Source: Glaciihabitans arcticus
GTDB lineage: Bacteria; Actinomycetota; Actinomycetes; Actinomycetales; Microbacteriaceae
NCBI RefSeq assembly: GCF_004310685.1
Contig: NZ_SISG01000001.1
Coordinates: 2,728,001 to 2,792,000, forward strand
Reading direction: 5' to 3'
Length of the DNA stretch: 64,000 bases
The notes beneath the pieces were generated by a model that did not search any database, was not told the DNA's origin, and was given only the letters and a program-made list of their open reading frames with translations. This document shows positions 9,872-16,920 of this stretch, piece by piece (the first letter of the stretch is position 1; every line of letters begins with the position of its first letter). The position numbers and the translations under genes were made by a program.

Positions 9872-11137
9872 GTGATCGACCCTCAATTGCTGCGCGACAA
9901 CCCCGACCTGCTCCGACGCTCACAGGAGGCACGCGGTTCGTCCGTCTCTCTCGTCGATGACGCGATCGCGGCAGACGTTCAGCGGCGGTCCTCCATCCAG
10001 CGTTTCGAGAAGCTGCGCGCCGAGCAGAACGCCTTCGGGCGCACGGTCGCGACCGCTCCGAAGGAGGCCAAGAAGGCCCTCGTGCTGCAGGCCCAGGCGC
10101 TCGCCGCACAGGTCAAGGAAGCCCAGCAGCTGTCGATAGACGCCGAGACCGAGTTCGTCACGCTGGCCGGAGCTATCCAGAACCCGATCATCGAGGGAGT
10201 TCCCGCCGGCGGCGAGGAGAACTTCGTCACCCTGCGCGAGGTGGGAGAGAAGGCGACCTTCGACTTCGAGCCCCGCGATCACGCCGAGCTCGGCGAGCTG
10301 CTCGGTGCCATCGACATCACCCGCGGCGTGAAGGTGAGCGGCAGCCGCTTCTACTTCCTCAAGGGTGTCGGCGCGCGCCTCGAGATCGCGCTGATGAACA
10401 TGGCGCTCGACAAGGCACTGAGCGAGGACTTCGTTCCGCTCATCACCCCGACGCTCGTGCGCCCCGAGATCATGGCGGGCACCGGGTTCCTCGGTGAGCA
10501 CGCCGACGAGATCTACTACCTGCCCGCCGACGACCTCTACCTGACCGGCACGAGCGAGGTCGCGCTCGCCGGGTTCCACTCCGACGAGATCATCGACGTG
10601 GAGAAGGCGCCGCTGCGCTACGCCGGCTGGTCGACCTGCTACCGCCGCGAGGCGGGCTCAGCAGGCAAGGACAACCGCGGCATCCTGCGTGTGCACCAGT
10701 TCAACAAGCTGGAGATGTTCAGCTACGTGCTGCCCGAGAACGCCGAGGCCGAGCACGACCGCCTCGTCAGCTTCCAGGAGGCGATGCTGCAGGCGTGCGA
10801 GCTCAGCTACCGCGTGATCGACGTCGCCGCCGGTGACCTCGGGTCGAGCGCGGCCCGCAAGTACGACATCGAGGCCTGGGTTCCGACCCAGGGCGCCTAC
10901 CGCGAGCTCACGAGCACCAGCAACTGCACGACCTACCAGGCGCGCCGACTCGACATCCGCCATCGCGGTGAAGCGGGCAAGACCACGCCGGTTGCCACGC
11001 TCAATGGCACACTCGCCACCACGCGCTGGATAGTCGCCATTCTGGAGACGCACCAGCAGGCGGATGGCTCAGTACGCATCCCGAAGGCACTGCAGCCCTA
11101 CCTGGGCGGCCTCGAAACCTTCGAGCCCGTCGCGTGA
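9872..11137 (+). CDS. serS: Seryl-tRNA synthetase
   Basis: Charges tRNA-Ser. 421 residues. The N-terminal tRNA-binding coiled-coil arm spans about 30-110 ([16 protein letters not shown]...[14 protein letters not shown]). The class II catalytic core follows, with motif 2 ([29 protein letters not shown] region) and motif 3 residues around [21 protein letters not shown] and [17 protein letters not shown]. The GTG start gives [18 protein letters not shown], the canonical SerS N-terminus. Its stop overlaps the HAD gene start (GTGA), and two tRNA-Ser genes lie within 2.5 kb downstream. Confidence 0.97.
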   Translation: MIDPQLLRDNPDLLRRSQEARGSSVSLVDDAIAADVQRRSSIQRFEKLRAEQNAFGRTVATAPKEAKKALVLQAQALAAQVKEAQQLSIDAETEFVTLAGAIQNPIIEGVPAGGEENFVTLREVGEKATFDFEPRDHAELGELLGAIDITRGVKVSGSRFYFLKGVGARLEIALMNMALDKALSEDFVPLITPTLVRPEIMAGTGFLGEHADEIYYLPADDLYLTGTSEVALAGFHSDEIIDVEKAPLRYAGWSTCYRREAGSAGKDNRGILRVHQFNKLEMFSYVLPENAEAEHDRLVSFQEAMLQACELSYRVIDVAAGDLGSSAARKYDIEAWVPTQGAYRELTSTSNCTTYQARRLDIRHRGEAGKTTPVATLNGTLATTRWIVAILETHQQADGSVRIPKALQPYLGGLETFEPVA

Positions 11138-11937
11138 GCGCCGATCGCCTGCTGATCGCGCTCGATATCGACGGCACCGTGCTGCACGAGGACGGGACCC
11201 TGAGCGAGGCCGTCATCGCCGAGGTGCAGCGCGTGCGCGACCTCGGCCACGAGGTCATGATCGCCACCGGACGCTCGGTCGCGATGACCCTGCCGATCCT
11301 CGAACGCCTCTCGATCACCCCGCAGTACGTGGTGTGCTCGAACGGCGCCATCACGCTCGGTCGTGATGCGGGTGCGCCCACCGGATACTCACGCGCCTTC
11401 GTCGAGAGCTTCGATCCGAGCGAGGTGCTCACCACGATCAAGGCGAGCCTCGCCGACGCGAACTACGCGGTCGAAGACGAGACCGGCCTGTACCGCTACA
11501 CCGGCTGGTTTCCGGATGGCACGCTCGGCGCGTCCAGCGAGAAGGTCGAGTTCGAGCAGCTCTCCGCGCATCGCGCCACTCGCGTTGTGGTGATCTCTCC
11601 CGATCACCAGATGGAGGATTTTCTCGCCGTCGTCGAGCGAATGGGCCTGCATCGCGTGAGCTACAACGTCGGCTGGACGGCCTGGCTCGACATCGCCCCG
11701 GACGGCGTGAACAAGGCGACCGCGCTCGAGCGCGTGCGCAGCCTGCTCGACATCCCGCGCTCATCGGTGATCGCGGTCGGCGACGGACGCAACGACATCG
11801 AGATGCTGGAGTGGGCATCGGTCGAGGGGCGCGGTGTCTCAATGGGCCAGGCGCCCGACGAGGTGACCGCCGCGGCCAACGAGTCGACGGGCACCGATCT
11901 CGACGACGGTGTAGCAACTCTCTTCGCATCGCTGTAG
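11134..11937 (+). CDS. HAD-superfamily phosphatase, Cof-type (class IIB)
   Basis: 267 residues. Motif I is ALDIDGTVL (nucleophile and acid/base Asp), motif II IATGRS, the Lys region [11 protein letters not shown], and motif [16 protein letters not shown]. The large alpha/beta cap between motifs II and III is that of Cof-type IIB members, which dephosphorylate sugar phosphates, flavin or thiamine precursors. The gene is translationally coupled to serS by a GTGA overlap, a pairing common in actinobacteria. The substrate is unknown. Confidence 0.9.
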   Translation: MSADRLLIALDIDGTVLHEDGTLSEAVIAEVQRVRDLGHEVMIATGRSVAMTLPILERLSITPQYVVCSNGAITLGRDAGAPTGYSRAFVESFDPSEVLTTIKASLADANYAVEDETGLYRYTGWFPDGTLGASSEKVEFEQLSAHRATRVVVISPDHQMEDFLAVVERMGLHRVSYNVGWTAWLDIAPDGVNKATALERVRSLLDIPRSSVIAVGDGRNDIEMLEWASVEGRGVSMGQAPDEVTAAANESTGTDLDDGVATLFASL

Positions 11938-11938
11938 C

Positions 11939-11954
11939 ACCCCCGAACGGGGGT
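11939..11954 (+). terminator. Hairpin terminator after serS operon
   Basis: ACCCCC and GGGGGT pair around a GAAC loop two bases after the HAD stop codon. There is no U-run, so termination strength is uncertain. Confidence 0.45.
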
Positions 11955-12040
11955 CAATGCTGAGGCCCCGTCACTTCTACCGGTCGATCTACAGGATGCC
12001 GGGGTTGATCTCGGTTACACTCAGACCTTGGTTTCCTTAT

Positions 12041-12125
12041 GGAGGGCTGTCCGAGCGGCCGATGGAGCCAGTCTTGAAAACTGGTGATGTGAAAGCATTC
12101 GTGGGTTCGAATCCCACGCCCTCCG
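12041..12125 (+). tRNA. tRNA-Ser (anticodon TGA)
   Basis: The 7-bp acceptor stem GGAGGGC pairs with GCCCTCC, discriminator G at 12125. The anticodon arm CCAGT-CTTGAAA-ACTGG gives anticodon TGA at 12075-12077. A long variable arm and a GTGGGTTCGAATCCCAC T-arm complete a class II tRNA. CCA is not encoded. A TACACT -10-like element lies at 12016-12021. Confidence 0.96.
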
Positions 12126-12156
12126 CTGCCCTGCACCATTATCGAAGGGATCTCCG

Positions 12157-13392
12157 ATGAGCGAACTCCGCCCACGTTCGGACAGATCAGTAGTCAAGAC
12201 GACCGGCATAGCCCGCCACGGTCGCCTGCGTAAGGCCGGCCCCTGGGGTGCCATCCTCGCGTTCCTCGGAGCCAGCGTCGTCGTTGTCCTCGTCAGCGGT
12301 GCCGCCCTCGCCGGCATCGTCGTCAACCAGCTCAATAACAACCTCAAGCCCGGTGTCGAGCTCGTTCAGCCCACCGACGCACCACCGCCCAGCGTCGGCG
12401 CCTACCCCGGTGGATTCAACATGCTCATCGTCGGCAGCGACAAGTGCGAGGAGGATGACGGCTGCAGCGGTCGCGGCTCCGCCAACCTCAACGACGTGAC
12501 CATGCTCCTGCACGTGTCCGCGGATGGCACCAACGCAACGGCCGTCAGTTTCCCGCGCGACCTCGTCGTCCCCTACCCCTCCTGCCCGCGCGTCGACAAG
12601 GACGGCAACCAGACCGGAGCCATGAGCTCCCCGATGACCGGTCGCCCCATCAACGAGACCCTCTACTACGGCGGACTCGCGTGCACCGTGCTCACGGTCG
12701 AGGCGCTGACCGGACTCAAGATCCAGTTCGCCGGCCTGATCACCTTCAACGGTGTCATCAAGATGTCCAACGCCGTTGGCGGTGTGCCCGTCTGCTTCGC
12801 CGGACCGGTCAAGGATGACAAGACCGGCCTCGACATGGCAGCGGGTACTCATACCCTCAAGGGCTGGCAGGCACTCGCCTTCCTGCGTTCGCGCCACGGT
12901 GTCGGCGACGGAAGCGACCTGACCCGCATCAGCTCGCAGCAGGTCTTCCTTTCGTCGTTGGTCCGCACGCTCAAGAGCAAGGACACCCTGGGCGACCCGC
13001 TCAAGGTGTACGCGCTCGCCCAGGCCGCGACCTCGTCGATGGAACTGTCGAGCGGTCTCCGTCAGCTCGACAACATGCTGTCCATAGCTGCGAAGCTCAA
13101 GGACATCCCGCTCGAGGCTGTCACCTTCGTCCAGTTCCCCGGCGTCACCGGCCAGGGCGGCATCTACCAGGGCAAGGTCGCGCCCGTGCAGTACAAGGTC
13201 GACCAGCTGTTCTCGAAGATCCGCGCGGACGAGCCGTTTGCGCTCGCCTCTGTGGGCGACGGCAACGGCTCGGTCGTTGACCCGAACGCCGAGCCCGTAA
13301 CTCCGGACCCCGCGGCGACGGGCGCTCCGCTCGAAAAGCTGAACATCTCGGGCCAGACCGCTGCGGACGCGACCTGTTCCAACCCGTTCTGA
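12157..13392 (+). CDS. LytR-CpsA-Psr (LCP) family glycopolymer transferase
   Basis: 411 residues. A short cytoplasmic N-terminus and one transmembrane helix (about 27-52, ILAFLGASVVVVLVSGAALAGIV) precede the extracellular LCP domain. The hallmarks are NMLIVGSD, LNDVTMLLHV, AVSFPRDLVVPYP, VGGVPVCFAGPV and FLRSRHGVGDGSDLTRISSQQ, the arginine-rich polyprenyl-phosphate binding region. LCP enzymes attach teichoic-acid-like or other anionic polymers to peptidoglycan. CysTines at 12439-12470 (KCEEDDGCSG) are an actinobacterial loop variant. The gene sits between two tRNA-Ser genes, and a GAAGG ribosome site precedes the ATG. Confidence 0.92.
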   Translation: MSELRPRSDRSVVKTTGIARHGRLRKAGPWGAILAFLGASVVVVLVSGAALAGIVVNQLNNNLKPGVELVQPTDAPPPSVGAYPGGFNMLIVGSDKCEEDDGCSGRGSANLNDVTMLLHVSADGTNATAVSFPRDLVVPYPSCPRVDKDGNQTGAMSSPMTGRPINETLYYGGLACTVLTVEALTGLKIQFAGLITFNGVIKMSNAVGGVPVCFAGPVKDDKTGLDMAAGTHTLKGWQALAFLRSRHGVGDGSDLTRISSQQVFLSSLVRTLKSKDTLGDPLKVYALAQAATSSMELSSGLRQLDNMLSIAAKLKDIPLEAVTFVQFPGVTGQGGIYQGKVAPVQYKVDQLFSKIRADEPFALASVGDGNGSVVDPNAEPVTPDPAATGAPLEKLNISGQTAADATCSNPF

Positions 13393-13398
13393 TCGATA

Positions 13399-13424
13399 CG
13401 AGCGGATGCCGCGGCATCCGCTCG
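13399..13424 (+). terminator. Perfect palindrome, terminator of the LCP gene
   Basis: A 26-base perfect inverted repeat (arms CGAGCGGATGCC) starts seven bases after the stop and is followed by TTCGT. Likely a terminator, although the U-tract is poor. Confidence 0.6.
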
Positions 13425-13485
13425 TTCGTACAACCCCCGGTAATCGGCTACGATTACTGACGGAACTGCCCGCACAGGCAGCCCG

Positions 13486-13574
13486 GGAGACGTCGCATAG
13501 TCCGGCCTAGTGCACCACCCTGCTAAGGTGGAGTACCCTAACGGGTACCGAGAGTTCAAATCTCTCCGTCTCCG
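13486..13574 (+). tRNA. tRNA-Ser (anticodon GCT)
   Basis: Acceptor GGAGACG pairs with CGTCTCC, discriminator G. The anticodon arm CCACC-CTGCTAA-GGTGG gives anticodon GCT at 13522-13524. A long variable arm (TACCCTAACGGGTA) and a GAGAGTTCAAATCTCTC T-arm confirm class II tRNA-Ser. A possible TACGAT -10 lies at 13449-13454. Confidence 0.96.
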
Positions 13575-13583
13575 CAGTTCTCG

Positions 13584-13612
13584 AAAAGCCCCGGTCTGAC
13601 CGGGGCTTTTTC
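13584..13612 (+). terminator. Rho-independent terminator after tRNA-Ser
   Basis: AAAAGCCCCGG pairs with CCGGGGCTTTTT around a TCTGA loop, with a U-run on the plus strand. Confidence 0.9.
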
Positions 13613-13642
13613 GTTTCTCCGCTGCGCACGATGGAGTCGAAC

Positions 13643-14143
13643 ATGACCGTCACCACCATCGACGCGCGCACGGCACTCATCGTCGTCGACCTGCAGGCCG
13701 GCACGGTCGGCAACCCGACGGTGCACCCGATCGCCGACGTGGTCGCGAACGCGGCTTCGGTGATCGCCGAGTTCCGGAAGCGCAAGCTGCCGGTCGTCAT
13801 CGCGACCATCGACGGCACCGGACCGGGACGCGCGGAGTTCGGCCGCTGCGCATCCGAATGGCCCGCCGAACTGGTGACGCTGGTGCCCGAGGTCACCGTC
13901 GAGGAGGGCGACATGCTCATGACGCGTCGTGCCTGGAGCGCGTTCAGCTCAACCAACCTGCAGCAGCAGCTGAACAATGCGGGGGTCACCCAGGTCGTCA
14001 TCGTGGGCTTGGCAACGAGCTTCGGCATCGAGCCCACGGCACGTGACGCCTACGACGCCGGCTTCAATGTCCGATGCTCGGCGAGACGGGCACGGCCGCC
14101 GAGGTCGTCGCGCTGCTCGGCTAGCGTCTGGAAAAAGGGATGA
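13643..14143 (+). pseudogene. Isochorismatase-family hydrolase, probably broken near its C-terminus
   Basis: The first 145 or so residues read as a normal isochorismatase-like fold: ALIVVDLQAG (Asp in VVDLQ), RKLPVVIATI, RAWSAFSSTNL and VIVGLATSFGIEPTARDAYDAGFNV. After GFNV the frame runs into RCSARRARPPRSS, unlike the family. The expected ending, MLGETGTAAEVVALLG followed by a stop, is present at 14074-14124 in another frame. The simplest reading is a deletion of some 20-25 codons' worth of DNA, not a multiple of three, joining GFNV to the final segment. The usual catalytic Lys position (..T-K-R-x-W..) reads Arg here, and the nucleophile position is not Cys. The product may be inactive. Start ATG has GGAG six bases upstream. 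Confidence 0.7.
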
Positions 14144-14176
14144 CGTTGTGCTCCGTGCGGAGTACAACTGGAGGGT

Positions 14177-14764
14177 ATGAAACGGCTCTCCGTACTGCTC
14201 GCAGTCGCGTTGCTCACGGGCTGCGCCGCGCAGCCTGAGGCACCGGGGGGCACGGAGGCTCCGACATCCACCCCCGTCGCCTTTGACGAGGAGCTGCACG
14301 ACGAACTGCTCGCCATGCTGGAGCGGGACCAGGCCGGCCGTACCGGCGGCGTCGACAACGAGGGCGACCAGGCGCGCACGAATCGGCTCAAGGAGATCCT
14401 CGACGAGCACGGCTGGCCGACCTTCGACCTGGTCGGCGAGGACGGCGAGGATGCCGCGTGGGCGATCGCCCAGCACTCCGACCTGCAGCCGCAGGTGCAG
14501 GCCGAGGCCCTGGCGCTGCTCGAGGTGGCGGTCGAGCGCGGGCAGGCATCGCCCGGCAACCTCGCCTACCTGACCGACCGGGTCGCGGTGGGCGCGGGCA
14601 AGCAGCAGAGCTACGGCACGCAGGTGGGCTGCGGCCCGAACGGACCGGAGCCCGCAACACCGATCAAGGATGCCGACAACGTCGAGGCCCGCCGGGCGGC
14701 AGCCGACCTCGAGTCGCTCGCCGACTACCTCGAGGAGATGGCCGCGATCTGTGCGGAGGACTGA
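14177..14764 (+). CDS. DUF6624-type lipoprotein
   Basis: 195 residues. The signal peptide ends in LLTGC (lipobox Cys16), then a low-complexity Pro/Thr linker. The rest matches the pattern I associate with DUF6624: ELLAMLERDQAGR, NRLKEILDEHGWPTFDLVGEDGEDAAWAIAQHSD, QAEALALLEVAVERGQ, AYLTDRVAVGAGKQQSYGTQ. Biochemical role unknown. It overlaps the convergent small surface-protein gene by 40 bases, so the 3' ends of the two transcripts are antisense. Confidence 0.8.
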   Translation: MKRLSVLLAVALLTGCAAQPEAPGGTEAPTSTPVAFDEELHDELLAMLERDQAGRTGGVDNEGDQARTNRLKEILDEHGWPTFDLVGEDGEDAAWAIAQHSDLQPQVQAEALALLEVAVERGQASPGNLAYLTDRVAVGAGKQQSYGTQVGCGPNGPEPATPIKDADNVEARRAAADLESLADYLEEMAAICAED

Positions 14765-15003
14765 GCACGCCGCCTCGCCGCGGTTATCACCACAGTTCCT
14801 CCGGCGGTCAGCCCGAGCATCAGCAGCACTGCGGGCAGCGGCTCGAATCCGGTGCGCGCGAGCTCGGTCGGTTCCTGCCGCGGGGCGATGTCGACCCCGA
14901 CGGAGATGCTTCCGTCGGTGTCTGCAACAGCCGGCTGCGGCATGACGACCAGCGCTGCGGCGACCAGCACGCCGGCGGCGATGACGCGCGTGCGCCGCCT
15001 CAC
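14725..15003 (-). CDS. Small LPxTG-like surface protein (CscD-like)
   Basis: 92 residues from a GTG that overlaps the stop of the upstream DUF916 gene (GTGA). A signal peptide (RRRTRVIAAGVLVAAALVVM..AVA) is followed by about 20 mature residues. Then comes LARTG, a hydrophobic segment (FEPLPAVLLMLGLTAGGTVVI) and RRR: a sortase-type sorting signal with A in place of P. The ORF can be read longer upstream, but coupling to the preceding stop supports this start. Its size and position match CscD of Firmicute Csc clusters, where a tiny sortase-anchored protein tethers the WxL/DUF916 complex. No sortase gene is in the window. Confidence 0.75.
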   Translation of the reverse strand: MRRRTRVIAAGVLVAAALVVMPQPAVADTDGSISVGVDIAPRQEPTELARTGFEPLPAVLLMLGLTAGGTVVITAARRRAQSSAQIAAISSR

Positions 15004-15986
15004 GACGACATCACCTCCTGGCGTCCCTCGGCGCGCGCCTCGTCGAGCAGGCGCTCGAGTTTTGCCGAGTTGCGGCGGCGACCGAGCACCAGCATGGTGA
15101 TCACGATGGCGACGCCGAGCAGCACGGCCAGATGCAGCCACGGGATGGCCCAGACGACGACGCTGCGGGTGACGGGAGCCACGGCAAGCGATCCGTCGGA
15201 GGGCACCGTCGACTCGACGGCGACCTCCATCGTGATCGGCCCGAGCGGCCAGGTCCTGATGGGCTCAGTAGCGACGGTACGGGAGTCGCCGGGGAACAGG
15301 TCGCCCCGCGGTGTGCTGACGCCGTCGACGCTCTCGCCGAAGGTCAGCTGCGTATTGCCGGTGTTCTGCGCCGCGTAGCTCACGTCGACGGTGCCGGGCG
15401 AGAAGAGGTTCCACGAGGGGGAATAGTCGGCGTCGAGGTCGGTCACGGTGAGCGCGGGGGCGAGGTCGCCCGTCACCTGCGTCATCACGCGGAAGCCGAC
15501 GCGGCTGTTCACGCCGATCTGCGCACCGTCCTCGGTCGTGCCACTGCTGGTGATCGAAGCGGCGACGCCCGCGGCGTGATCGCCCGGGGTCGCGTTCGCG
15601 GGAACGCTGATGGTGAACGGGATGACAGCCGTGGCTCCCGGTTCGATCAGAACGTCATCCACCACAGAAATCCAGGTGCCGGCAGCGACCGACTGCTGGT
15701 CGGCCTGCAGCATGTTGAAGCGCCCCGTCTTCGTGAAGTATCCGTCGGCGGCGCTCAGCGCGAAGGTCGTGGCCGTCTTGCCCAGGTTGCGCACGGCGAG
15801 ATGCTCGGTGACCGAATCGCCGGGTGCGATCTTCTGCTCGACCCAGGCGCGGCCGTCCGGTCCGTCAGCGGTCGCCGGGGCGACCGACCAGGTGACGGAC
15901 GCCTCGCCGGCTGCGAGCGCGGGTGCCGCGGGAACGACCATTGCGGCCGCCATGACGGCGGCCGCAATGAGGGTGAACTGCTTCAT
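15000..15986 (-). CDS. DUF916 / WxL-protein peptidoglycan-binding domain protein (CscA-like)
   Basis: 328 residues. Signal peptide (MKQFTLIAAAVMAAAMVVPAA..ALA), then a beta-sandwich region (SVTWSVAPATADGPDGRAWVEQKIAPGDSVTEHLAVRNLG, ATAVIPFTISVPANATPGDHAAGVAAS, VGFRVMTQVTGDLAPALTV). This fits the DUF916 family that binds peptidoglycan and partners WxL proteins. A second Ig-like stretch (about 190-265) and a transmembrane helix (IPWLHLAVLLGVAIVITMLVLG, about 280-302) with a charged cytoplasmic tail follow. It is the middle gene of a three-gene operon, 6 bases downstream of the WxL-like gene and overlapping the small LPxTG gene. The ATG is preferred over the adjacent upstream TTG. Confidence 0.85.
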   Translation of the reverse strand: MKQFTLIAAAVMAAAMVVPAAPALAAGEASVTWSVAPATADGPDGRAWVEQKIAPGDSVTEHLAVRNLGKTATTFALSAADGYFTKTGRFNMLQADQQSVAAGTWISVVDDVLIEPGATAVIPFTISVPANATPGDHAAGVAASITSSGTTEDGAQIGVNSRVGFRVMTQVTGDLAPALTVTDLDADYSPSWNLFSPGTVDVSYAAQNTGNTQLTFGESVDGVSTPRGDLFPGDSRTVATEPIRTWPLGPITMEVAVESTVPSDGSLAVAPVTRSVVVWAIPWLHLAVLLGVAIVITMLVLGRRRNSAKLERLLDEARAEGRQEVMSS

Positions 15987-15992
15987 CAAGCT

Positions 15993-16604
15993 CTACTCGA
16001 ACAGCGAGAGCGTGAGTGTTGCCGAGTACTGCCCCGGGGCGACGGTTGACGGGGTGAGGAGCTTGAGGCCCGCGTTCGCCGACCAGGAACCCTGGCTGAC
16101 ACTTGCAGCCGACTCGTTGGCTATGGCGAAGATCTCGGCGTCGATGAAGCCCTCGCCGGGGTCCACGGGCGAACCGGCGGCCACCGCGCCCTCATCGGTG
16201 CCCGCTGCCAACTGAGGCACCCAGCCGAAGCTGTCGGACGAGTCGATGACGGGCTGGCCGGCGGTGCCGGTGAAGTCGGTGATCGAGCCGAGCACGTACC
16301 AGTAGGCGCCGGCCGGGATGTCGGCCGCGTCGCGGGTGTCGGTCACGGTGACGGTGGGCAGCTGGCCAGTGAACTGGCGCGTGTCGTCCGTCGAGCCGTT
16401 CTCGGTGAGCGCTGCCGTGCCGCTCGCGACGGTCATGGCGAGGTTGCCGGGGGCGACGAGCGGGTCGATGGCGACTGACACGGCGACGTCGTCGTCTCCA
16501 TAATCGGCCGCGACTGCGGTGAGTGCGCTGCCACCGATGAGGGCGAGCGTCGTTGCTCCTACGGCCGCGATGGTGGCGCGGTATCCGAATGCACGAGTGT
16601 TCAA
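15993..16604 (-). CDS. WxL-like surface protein (CscB/C-like)
   Basis: 203 residues from a TTG start with GGAG seven bases upstream; the longer in-frame ATG would bury the signal peptide. Residues 1-34 are a signal peptide (IAAVGATTLALIGGSALTAVAA). The mature part is an all-beta domain: VSVAIDPLVAPGNLAMTV, FTGQLPTVTVTDTRD, YWYVLGSITDF, GSWSANAGLKLLTPSTVAPGQYSATLTLSLFE. The C-terminal ending corresponds to the GxYxATLTWTL ending of WxL domains, with Leu-Ser-Leu in place of Trp-x-Leu. It is first in the operon with DUF916 and LPxTG-like genes. A surface glycan- or peptidoglycan-associated role is inferred from the Csc paradigm. Confidence 0.7.
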   Translation of the reverse strand: MNTRAFGYRATIAAVGATTLALIGGSALTAVAADYGDDDVAVSVAIDPLVAPGNLAMTVASGTAALTENGSTDDTRQFTGQLPTVTVTDTRDAADIPAGAYWYVLGSITDFTGTAGQPVIDSSDSFGWVPQLAAGTDEGAVAAGSPVDPGEGFIDAEIFAIANESAASVSQGSWSANAGLKLLTPSTVAPGQYSATLTLSLFE

Positions 16605-16920
16605 AGTCTTACTCCAGGGTATGTCCGCGTGAGCGGAGAGCAGTCGCAATAGCGTGCGCGGAGCCTGGAGAGGATGTCTCGTGGCTTCGCTGACACGATC
16701 GTGCGGGTAATTCTGACTCGGGTGAGTCACGGGGGGCGAATTGTTGCCAGTCAAGCAGATTTCGAGCGCAACGACTCACGAGGACTATATGTGAACGTGA
16801 GGAGATTTGTCGAGCAACATCACAAAGTTGTAGACCTACACGTCAAAAGGTGCCTAGACTGACGAACCTTGACGCCGACAGGATGCATGGACGCTTCCGC
16901 CTGGCTCGAAACAAGGAGCT
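16605..16920. other. 316-base divergent intergenic region
   Basis: Separates the minus-strand WxL-like operon from the plus-strand PA14 protein gene. It contains lower-GC stretches (16740-16860) and must hold two promoters. A weak plus-strand candidate is TTGTAG at 16828 with TGCCTA 17 bases downstream. A 62-codon open frame at 16674-16862 has no ribosome site or recognisable sequence. Nothing else is clear. Confidence 0.4.

Noticed and set aside
12041-13574. tRNA-flanked gene as an integrated element
   Set aside because: The gene between the tRNAs is an ordinary LCP gene; no integrase, direct repeat of a tRNA end or foreign composition is seen.
16674-16862. 62-codon frame in the divergent intergenic region
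   Set aside because: No ribosome site, no family pattern, and it lies where promoters are needed.
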